The notes beneath the pieces were generated by a model, which ran no database searches, was not told the DNA's origin, and saw only the letters and a list, made by a program, of their open reading frames with translations. Position numbers and translations under genes: made by a program. Shown in pieces: positions 49,089 through 55,597 of a DNA stretch of 61,586 nucleotides; the first letter of the stretch is position 1; each line of letters starts with the position of its first letter. The DNA comes from Actinomycetes bacterium. GTDB taxonomy: Bacteria > Actinomycetota > Acidimicrobiia > Acidimicrobiales > Microtrichaceae. The DNA lies in contig JAEWED010000244.1 of NCBI GenBank assembly GCA_023389745.1, forward strand, positions 1 to 61,586, in the 5' to 3' direction.

Positions 49089-49763
49089 TCAGTCGGCGTT
49101 GCTGGTGCCGGTGGTGGTGGTCGTCGCGCCACCGGAGCTGCTGCCGCTGGTGGTCGTCGTGTCACCGGCGATCGTCGTGGTCGTCGCGCCGCCCGCACCC
49201 TTGTCGACGGTGCCCTGCACGTCGGGGCCGAGCACGACGGCCACGTTGGTGTCGGCGGGGAACTCGGCTGCGTCCTTCGCCAGGCTGTTGGGCGGGGTGG
49301 GCATCGCCTGGACCGACGTCTCGGGCAGACCGAACAGGCTGGCGATCGCCGCCGCGTCCGCCTCGAAGCCCGGTGCGTAGTAGACGGTCGTCGTCGGGAC
49401 CTGCGCCGCTGCCGTGATCGCCGTGGTGCTCGTGTAGCCCGCGACGCTCAGGAACTGCTGGGCCTTGCCGGCGTACCCGTTGATGCCGGCACCGTTGAGC
49501 GCCACGACCTTGAGCGCCGTGGGAGCGACGCTGGTGGACGGTGCGGCCGGCTCGGTGGTGGTCGTCGTCGAGGCCGTCGCCTCGTCGCCCGAGGCGTCGA
49601 TCTGGAGATCGTCGGACGGTTCGTCGAAGCCGACGCCGCCTCCCTTGATGAGCAGGATCGCTCCGAGCACCACCGCGACGGCGACGAGGATCAGCCCTCG
49701 GGTCGCAGGGTTCGGCGCCGGGGCACTCGGGCGCTGCTGGCGCGGGCGCTGCGTCGTGGTCAT
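49089..49763 (-). CDS. LytR C-terminal domain (LytR_C) envelope protein
   Basis: A 224-residue membrane-anchored protein: cytoplasmic Arg/Gln/Pro-rich start, one helix (GLILVAVAVVLGAILLI), Thr/Ser linker, and a LytR_C domain from about residue 80 (LKVVALNGAGINGYAGKAQQFLSVAGY, VYYAPGFEADAAAIASLFG). The tail is Thr/Gly/Ser-rich. LytR_C domains occur with cell-wall glycan ligases; no LCP domain is attached here. It is the first gene of a pair with otsB. TAGGGT lies six bases before its ATG. Confidence 0.88.
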   Translation of the reverse strand: MTTTQRPRQQRPSAPAPNPATRGLILVAVAVVLGAILLIKGGGVGFDEPSDDLQIDASGDEATASTTTTTEPAAPSTSVAPTALKVVALNGAGINGYAGKAQQFLSVAGYTSTTAITAAAQVPTTTVYYAPGFEADAAAIASLFGLPETSVQAMPTPPNSLAKDAAEFPADTNVAVVLGPDVQGTVDKGAGGATTTTIAGDTTTTSGSSSGGATTTTTGTSNAD

Positions 49764-49769
49764 CCCACG

Positions 49770-49775
49770 ACCCTA
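49770..49775 (-). promoter_or_regulatory. Leaderless -10 element for the LytR_C gene
   Basis: TAGGGT on the minus strand, six bases before ATG 49763. Confidence 0.6.
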
Positions 49776-49852
49776 CTCCTCCACCACCCGACGATCGTGG
49801 TGCAGGCCGCCCTCCGGCGAGGGGGGCCACTGACACACGACTCACGTGTGGT

Positions 49853-49858
49853 TACCCT
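49853..49858 (+). promoter_or_regulatory. Leaderless -10 element for the mau-like cluster
   Basis: TACCCT, seven bases before GTG 49866. It fixes the first gene of the 49866-55576 cluster, since the open frame continues far upstream. Confidence 0.65.
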
Positions 49859-49865
49859 GAAGCGG

Positions 49866-50495
49866 GTGTCCGGCCTCACCGTGCTCGTCCAACTGATCGC
49901 ACTCGTCGTGGCGGTCAGCGGTGCCACGAAGGTGCTGGCCCCCCGCTCGTTCGCCGAGCTCACCACCACCGTGGGGGTTCCCGTCGGCACCGTGGGTGCC
50001 CGGATCGCAGGTCTGATCGAGATCGCGCTCGGGGTCTGGGTCCTGGCCACCGGCGCGCGACTGGCCTGCGCGGCACTGGCGCTCGCCTACCTCGTGTTCA
50101 CCGTCGTCGTCGTCGTGGCACGCCGCGCCGGGGCACCGTCGTGCGGCTGCTTCGGGGCCTCGGCCGCTCCGCCGAGCACCATCCACGTCGCGGTCAACCT
50201 GGCGTCCGCGGCGATCGCCGCGGCCGGCGCGATCGCCGGCGACGTCGACGGGATCGGGACCGCCGTGTCGGATCAACCACTCGCCGGGGTTCCGTTCCTG
50301 CTCCTCCTGGGTACGGGGGCCTGGTTGCTCGTCACGCTCGACACCGTCGGGGCCGCGGTGTTCGACGCCACCCGTGAGCTGACGACGATGGGACCGGTGT
50401 TCCGGGAGAACGCCACGCCGTCGCGGTCACGCACCACGACCACGGCGGGCACCCACGCACACGCCGGGCACACCCACGATCACCTCGAGCACTGA
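49866..50495 (+). CDS. MauE/DoxX-like membrane protein
   Basis: A 209-residue membrane protein of the MauE family, with four helices (about residues 6-22, 42-80 as two, 95-115, 125-145). LVQLIALVVAVSGATKVLAP and the APSCGCFGASAAP motif with two Cys match MauE, which helps form disulfides in the methylamine dehydrogenase light chain. The C-terminus is rich in His (GTHAHAGHTHDHLEH), so it may bind metal. It is the first gene of a coupled cluster. Confidence 0.85.
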   Translation: MSGLTVLVQLIALVVAVSGATKVLAPRSFAELTTTVGVPVGTVGARIAGLIEIALGVWVLATGARLACAALALAYLVFTVVVVVARRAGAPSCGCFGASAAPPSTIHVAVNLASAAIAAAGAIAGDVDGIGTAVSDQPLAGVPFLLLLGTGAWLLVTLDTVGAAVFDATRELTTMGPVFRENATPSRSRTTTTAGTHAHAGHTHDHLEH

Positions 50496-50512
50496 AGGAG
50501 CTCACCGAACGC

Positions 50513-50566
50513 ATGGCAACTCCGCACGAACCGACCACGGAGCACCCGGCGGTGACCGCCCGATGA
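50513..50566 (+). CDS. Possible 17-residue minicistron coupled to the MauA-like gene
   Basis: ATG 50513 lies 12 bases after AAGGAG and the frame ends at TGA 50564-50566, overlapping the ATG of the MauA-like gene (ATGA). The peptide is hydrophilic with His, Glu, Thr and Pro. The arrangement would couple translation of the next gene to it. The spacing from the ribosome binding site is long, so the ORF could be incidental. Confidence 0.35.
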   Translation: MATPHEPTTEHPAVTAR

Positions 50567-51789
50567 CGAGCGTCCTGGACCGCACCGTCGACTTCCTCGC
50601 CAACCGACTCGACCGCCGCGGGTTCCTCGGCAAGAGCGCCGTCATCGGCTCCGCCATGGTCGCGGCGCCCCTCGACTTCGCGCTCCGTCCGGGCACCGCG
50701 TACGCCGCGGTCTGCAACTGCAACGGCAGCTCCTGCCAGTGCGGTTCGTTGTGCTGCGACGGTTACACCGAGTTCTGCTGCACGCTCAACGGGGCGAACG
50801 CCTGCCCGCCCGGCACGATCACCGCGGGCTGGTGGAAGGTCGACGGCTCGCAGTTCTGCGGCGGTGCGGCCCGGTACTACCTGGACTGCAACGCCCAGTG
50901 CGGTTCGTGCAGCTGCGGCTCCAACGGCGTCTGCGCCGGCTCCTGTTCCGGCACCGGCTGCGGTTGCGCCAACGGCAGCTGCGGCAACCGCAAGGCCGGT
51001 TGCACCAGGTTCCGCTACGGGCAGTGCAACCAGGGTGTCCGCTGCGTCGGCCCGATCGTCTGCCGCGTGGTCACCTGCGCCGCGCCGTGGCAGTTCGACC
51101 CGGCCTGCGGCACCAGCTCCCGCACTGACAACGCCACCCGCAACCACGACCGCCCCTGCCTGAACGAGCCGTTCGGCACCGTCGAACGTGCCGTCGACGT
51201 CGGTGGCGCCGTCTGGCTCAGCGGCTGGGCCGTCGCCAACAGCGACTACCAGCGCGCCGGCATCCGCGTGATGATCGACGACAAGATCGTGTACCACGGG
51301 CTGGCCGACATGTCCCGGCCCGATGTGAAGCAGCTCTACTCCGAGTTCGACGCGGCCACCGGCTACGACGTCCGACTGCCTGCCCTGCCGGGTCGACGTG
51401 TCGTGTGCGTCTGGGGCGTCGACCGCCGCACGGGACGCGACGCGCTGCTCGGCATGCGCGAGGTCGAGGTGGCACCGCCCCGTGGCCGCCTCGAGTCCGT
51501 CACGATGCTGGGCGGCGGACAGGTCCGGCTAGTCGGCTGGTCGCTCGCCAACAGCGCCAACGAACGCGGCGGCATCCGGATCTACTCCGACTCGAACGTG
51601 GTGCTCGACGTCAACACCGATCGACCGCGGCCCGACGTGCAGCGGATCGCCCCCGGCGCGCCGTCGCTCGTCGGCTTCGACGTGACCGTCAACGCCGGGG
51701 CCGGACATCGCCTGCTCTGCGTCTGGGGCGTCGACCGCCGGACGAACGGGCTGGGCCTCATCGACGCGAGGGAGGTCGACGTCCCGTGA
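50563..51789 (+). CDS. Exported Cys-rich MauA-like protein fused to two beta-rich repeat domains
   Basis: A 408-residue protein. A twin-arginine signal (LDRRGFLGKSAVIGSAM, residues 17-33) leads a Cys-rich domain of about residues 50-200 with over two dozen Cys. ACPPGTITAGWWKVDG resembles the region of the methylamine dehydrogenase light chain that holds the first TTQ tryptophan. The second, expected just before a Cys, reads VRCVGP with Arg160. Residues 205-408 are two homologous repeats of about 100 residues, each ending VCVWGVDRRTG-like and REVEV. A copy of true MauA function is unlikely. It is GTGA-coupled to the MauD-like gene. Confidence 0.75.
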   Translation: MTSVLDRTVDFLANRLDRRGFLGKSAVIGSAMVAAPLDFALRPGTAYAAVCNCNGSSCQCGSLCCDGYTEFCCTLNGANACPPGTITAGWWKVDGSQFCGGAARYYLDCNAQCGSCSCGSNGVCAGSCSGTGCGCANGSCGNRKAGCTRFRYGQCNQGVRCVGPIVCRVVTCAAPWQFDPACGTSSRTDNATRNHDRPCLNEPFGTVERAVDVGGAVWLSGWAVANSDYQRAGIRVMIDDKIVYHGLADMSRPDVKQLYSEFDAATGYDVRLPALPGRRVVCVWGVDRRTGRDALLGMREVEVAPPRGRLESVTMLGGGQVRLVGWSLANSANERGGIRIYSDSNVVLDVNTDRPRPDVQRIAPGAPSLVGFDVTVNAGAGHRLLCVWGVDRRTNGLGLIDAREVDVP

Positions 51790-52664
51790 CCGCACTCGTC
51801 GTCATCCTCGCCATCGTCGTGGCGCTGCTCACCGTGCTCGTCGTCGGCCTGCTGCGCTCCCACGCCGAGATCCTCCGCGCCCTGCACGACCTGGGGGTCA
51901 ACCTCGAGGACGGCGCACCGGCGGGCGGCGCCCGGACCTTCAGCGCGCAGACTCGAGCCGGCCGTGCCCGCGCGGCGGGCACCGGCGTCGCCCCGCAGGG
52001 CAGCTCGCCGGAGGAGCGCGTCGGCGCCAACGGGCTCGCACTGCCCGAGGACGGCCCGCTCGTCGACGCACGCGACCTCATGGGCGTGACGCCGAACGGC
52101 GACGCCTCCGCGATCGGCGTGATCGGCACCCCCGGCCTGACGCTGCTCGCCTTCCTCACCACCGGCTGCGCGTCGTGCATGGACTTCTGGGAGGCGTTCC
52201 GCGAGCCGGCGAACCGTCGGGTCGCCGGGCCCGGGTCGCAGCTCGTGGTGCTCACCAAGGGACAAGACGCCGAGAGCCCCTCGGCGGTGCGAGAGCTCGC
52301 GGATCCCGCGCTCACCACGCTCATGTCGTCCGAGGCCTTCGACGACTACTCGGTGCCCCTCGCTCCGTACTTCGTGCTCATCGACGGTGCCGCGGGCCGG
52401 GTCGTCGGCGAGGGCGCCGCGTCGTCGTTCGACCAGCTCGGCTCCCTGATCAAGAAGGCCATGGCCGACAGCGGTGTCGGCGCCGAGCGCTCCCGGTCGC
52501 GGCGCGACATGCTGCGTGGCCTGCGCCAGAACCTGACCGCGGACGAGGCGCTCTCGTCGGCCGGGATCGGCCCGGGCCACCCGAGCCTGCACACAGATCC
52601 CAACCCGACAGATCCCAACCCGGGTACGACCGTCACCGACGAGCAGATGGAGCCGAGGCAGTGA
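51786..52664 (+). CDS. MauD-like membrane-anchored thioredoxin-fold protein
   Basis: A 292-residue protein with one N-terminal helix (VVILAIVVALLTVLVVGLL) and an extracytoplasmic thioredoxin domain. The redox motif is CASC in LLAFLTTGCASCMDFW; the cis-Pro segment PLAPYFVLID follows. MauD is needed to fold the light chain of methylamine dehydrogenase, so this protein probably makes or repairs disulfides in the Cys-rich neighbour. GTG 51786 overlaps that gene's stop. The tail is hydrophilic with a DPNPTDPNP duplication. Confidence 0.85.
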   Translation: MTALVVILAIVVALLTVLVVGLLRSHAEILRALHDLGVNLEDGAPAGGARTFSAQTRAGRARAAGTGVAPQGSSPEERVGANGLALPEDGPLVDARDLMGVTPNGDASAIGVIGTPGLTLLAFLTTGCASCMDFWEAFREPANRRVAGPGSQLVVLTKGQDAESPSAVRELADPALTTLMSSEAFDDYSVPLAPYFVLIDGAAGRVVGEGAASSFDQLGSLIKKAMADSGVGAERSRSRRDMLRGLRQNLTADEALSSAGIGPGHPSLHTDPNPTDPNPGTTVTDEQMEPRQ

Positions 52665-53155
52665 TCACCCAGCCCCGCCGCCTGGCGGCGTACGGACTGT
52701 CCTGCGAGGTGCCCACCGGTTGGCACGTCCGCATCGAGCAGCGCCAGCAGTCGAACATGCACGTGCCGGCGTCCGACCTGCCCGTCGGCGGATACGTGCA
52801 CCCGATCCTGCAGGCGGCCACGTCGCCCCTGCCCGCGATCCGCGGCGACTACGGCAGCGGCTACGTCGAGACGATGCGCCCGACCGACGTGTTCGTCTGC
52901 CTCGGCGAGTTCGACCACGAGGCCGGCGAGACCGCCATGTTCGACGACGGCATGGCCCGCTCGCTGCGCTCCGCCGACTTCCACCCCGAGGCCCAGCAGC
53001 GGGTGATCGCCGGCATGTGCGGCACCCAGCGCTTCTTCGTCGAGAACGGCCGGGCGTTCTGCCTCTACGTCGTGCTCGGCTCGTGGCTGCAGCGCCAGAA
53101 GCTCGTCCCCGTCGCGAACTCGTTGCTCGCGACCGTCCAGATCACTCCTCGATGA
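52661..53155 (+). CDS. Hypothetical protein of the mau-like cluster
   Basis: A 164-residue soluble protein, mostly beta, without a signal peptide. LSCEVPTGWHVRIEQRQQ, a Pro/Ser-rich stretch, FVCLGEFDHEAGETAMF and a final strand-helix pair give no family I recognise. GTG 52661 overlaps the MauD-like stop, so it is translated with the cluster. Its last codons and stop are the first unit of a 21-base tandem repeat. Confidence 0.75.
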   Translation: MITQPRRLAAYGLSCEVPTGWHVRIEQRQQSNMHVPASDLPVGGYVHPILQAATSPLPAIRGDYGSGYVETMRPTDVFVCLGEFDHEAGETAMFDDGMARSLRSADFHPEAQQRVIAGMCGTQRFFVENGRAFCLYVVLGSWLQRQKLVPVANSLLATVQITPR

Positions 53156-53201
53156 CCCATCTCTCCCTCTCGACGACCCAGATCTCCCCCTCGACGACCC
53201 A
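53148..53201. repeat. 21-bp tandem repeat, 3 copies, at the stop of the hypothetical gene
   Basis: Units begin at 53148, 53169 and 53190 with the core CTCGACGACCCA. The first unit contains the stop TGA at 53153-53155. The array fills the space to the next gene's ribosome binding site. Confidence 0.85.
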
Positions 53202-53216
53202 GCCGGAGGCCCGCTC

Positions 53217-53984
53217 GTGAACCTGCTCATCGCTCTCTCCGCCGTCGTCGCCGTCGGCGCCGCGATCCGCTCGACGTGGTCGCCGTGCGGGCTGTCCATG
53301 CTGTCGACCATCACGCCGATGGCCGAGCGCAGCCGGGGCCGCAACTGGGGCGCCACCGCCGCCTGGTTCCTGGGCGGCGCCGTGCTCGGCGGCGCCACGC
53401 TCGGTCTCGCCGCCGCCGCGCTCGCCGCGCTCGTCGGAGCGCTGTCGCTGAGCACCACCACCGCACTCGTGCTCGCCGCGGGGCTCGCCGTCATCGGGGT
53501 CGGACTCGACATGGGCCTGCTCGGCACCGAGATGCCCCACCACCGTCGCCAGGTCGACGAGGTCTGGCTCGATCAGTACCGCTCGTGGGTCTACGGCGCC
53601 GGGTTCGGCTGGCAGATCGGCACCGGCTTCGCGACGTACATCATGACCGCGGCGGTGTACCTGACCGTCGCCCTGGCGGCGCTGACCGGTCGTCCTGCGG
53701 TGGCGTTCGGGCTGTGCGTGCTGTTCGGCCTCACCCGTGGGCTCGCCATCTTCCTGGGTGTGCGTCTGACCGACCCTGAGCGCCTCCGTGTCTTCCACCG
53801 TCGCTTCGAGGCCGCCGGCCCGACGGTGAAGTGGGTCGTCATCGGGTTGCAGGCGGCCGTGGCCGTCGTCGCCGCCGCTGCGGTGTCGCCGGTGGCCGGC
53901 GCGGCGATCGCGGTCACGCTCGGCGCGGCGACCTACGCCCTGCGGGCGCGGGTGCCGCGACCGGTGCTACACCACGTTCCATGA
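53217..53984 (+). CDS. MauF/CcdA-like membrane protein
   Basis: A 255-residue membrane protein with about six helices. RSTWSPCGLSMLSTITP near residue 18 has the single Cys and Pro arrangement of MauF and CcdA-like electron carriers; a second Cys lies in FGLCVLFGL near residue 165. Such proteins move reducing or oxidising equivalents across the membrane to thioredoxin-fold partners, here presumably the MauD-like protein. GGAGG stands seven bases before GTG 53217. Its stop overlaps the esterase ATG. Confidence 0.85.
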   Translation: MNLLIALSAVVAVGAAIRSTWSPCGLSMLSTITPMAERSRGRNWGATAAWFLGGAVLGGATLGLAAAALAALVGALSLSTTTALVLAAGLAVIGVGLDMGLLGTEMPHHRRQVDEVWLDQYRSWVYGAGFGWQIGTGFATYIMTAAVYLTVALAALTGRPAVAFGLCVLFGLTRGLAIFLGVRLTDPERLRVFHRRFEAAGPTVKWVVIGLQAAVAVVAAAAVSPVAGAAIAVTLGAATYALRARVPRPVLHHVP

Positions 53985-55576
53985 CATCGCCGAACGCCGT
54001 GCCCACCCCTGAGGCCAACTCCACCGCCGAGGATGGCACGCAGGTCGACGCGTCGACCACACACGGCGCACTGCGCGGCACGTGGCACTCGGGGATCGCC
54101 CGGTTCGCCGGCATCCCGTTCGCCGCGCCACCGGTGGGTGAGCTCCGGTTCCGTCCGCCCCGGCCGGTCGAGGCGTGGGACGACGTGCGCCCCGCGGACA
54201 CCTTCGGTCCGATCGCCCCGCAGAACCCGTCGATCATGGACGCGCTCTTCGGCGGCGACTCCGAGCAGTGGGACGAGGACTGCCTCTACCTGAACGTCTG
54301 GACCCCCTCGCTCGACGGCGCGTTGCCGGTCATGGTCTGGATCCACGGCGGCGGCTTCGAGATGGGCTCGGGTTCCTCCCCGCTCTACGACGGCACCTCG
54401 TTCGCCCGTGACGGCGTCGTGCTCGTCACCCTGAACTACCGCCTGGGCGCGTTCGGGTTCCTCGAGCTCGGCGGGCTCGACCCGGACCTGGCTGGCTCGG
54501 GCAACTGCGGGCTGCTCGACCAGGTCGCCGCGCTCGAGTGGGTGCGCGACAACATCGGCTCGTTCGGCGGCGACCCCGACCAGGTGACGATCTTCGGCGA
54601 GTCCGCCGGCGCCATGAGCGTCGCGTCGCTGATGGCCATGCCGAGCGCGTCCGGTCTGTTCCACCGTGCGATCGCCCAGTCGGGCGCCGCGCAGGCGTGC
54701 CGCACACCGGCGCAGGCGGGCGCGGACACCCAGGAGTTCCTCGACAAGCTGGGCGTCGACGCGACGGGCGCCGACGCCGTGCAGGCGTTGCGCGACGCCG
54801 AGCCGGCCGCCCTGCTCGCCGCGCACGCGGCGATGGCCGCCGAGCGCGTCACCGACCCCGAGCTCGTGATCGAGCGCACCGGCAGCCCGATGTCGTTCCT
54901 CGCGTTCCGGCCGGTCGCCGACGGGACGACCGTGCCCGCCGATCCGCTCGCGCGGATCGCCGAGGGATCGGCCGCCGGGGTCGACCTGCTGATCGGGAGC
55001 AACAGCGAGGAGTGGAAGCTCTTCGCGCTCGCCGCACCACCGCTGCCCGACGACGACGCGCTGCTGCGTCGCACCGCGCTGCTCGTCACCGACGCCCAGG
55101 GCGCGCTCGAGGCGTACCGCCACGAGGTCGACGAGCCGACCGTGCAGTCCCTCGAGTGCGCGCTGCTGACCGACGCGGTGTTCCGCATCCCGGCGATCCG
55201 CCTGGCCGAGGCGCAGGCCGCCCACGGCACGATCTTCCAGTACCTCTGGACGTGGGCCAGCCCTGCGCTCGGCGGCATGGTCGGCGCATCGCACGCGATC
55301 GAGATCCCGTTCGTGTTCGACCTCGTCGAGGACCAGCGGCTGCACGTCTTCGTCGGTGCCGACGCTCCCACCCAGCTGTCCCGGGTCACCCACCACGCCT
55401 GGATCGAGTTCGCCCGCAACGGCGTGCCGGGTGCCGACGGCCTGCCGACCTGGCCGGCCTACGACACCGGCGAGCGCGCCACGATGGTGCTCGACGTCGA
55501 GCCCGAGGTCGTGCGCGATCCGCAGTCGACCAGCCGCAAGTTCTGGGAGAGCCCGGGCGCCGACCACCCGCACTGA
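53981..55576 (+). CDS. Type-B carboxylesterase
   Basis: A 531-residue alpha/beta-hydrolase of the carboxylesterase/lipase family. VMVWIHGGGFEMGSG is the oxyanion region, IFGESAGAMS carries the nucleophile Ser, NSEEWKLF the acid and GASHAIEIPFVF the catalytic His. No signal peptide is evident. It is ATGA-coupled to the MauF-like gene, so it belongs to the cluster, though its tie to the Cys-rich protein is unknown. Confidence 0.92.
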   Translation: MTSPNAVPTPEANSTAEDGTQVDASTTHGALRGTWHSGIARFAGIPFAAPPVGELRFRPPRPVEAWDDVRPADTFGPIAPQNPSIMDALFGGDSEQWDEDCLYLNVWTPSLDGALPVMVWIHGGGFEMGSGSSPLYDGTSFARDGVVLVTLNYRLGAFGFLELGGLDPDLAGSGNCGLLDQVAALEWVRDNIGSFGGDPDQVTIFGESAGAMSVASLMAMPSASGLFHRAIAQSGAAQACRTPAQAGADTQEFLDKLGVDATGADAVQALRDAEPAALLAAHAAMAAERVTDPELVIERTGSPMSFLAFRPVADGTTVPADPLARIAEGSAAGVDLLIGSNSEEWKLFALAAPPLPDDDALLRRTALLVTDAQGALEAYRHEVDEPTVQSLECALLTDAVFRIPAIRLAEAQAAHGTIFQYLWTWASPALGGMVGASHAIEIPFVFDLVEDQRLHVFVGADAPTQLSRVTHHAWIEFARNGVPGADGLPTWPAYDTGERATMVLDVEPEVVRDPQSTSRKFWESPGADHPH

Positions 55577-55597
55577 CAGCGCCGGCGAGGGCCGCGC

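Noticed and set aside
50563..51789. Functional methylamine dehydrogenase light chain
   Set aside because: No heavy chain, no MauG, and the second TTQ tryptophan seems to be absent.
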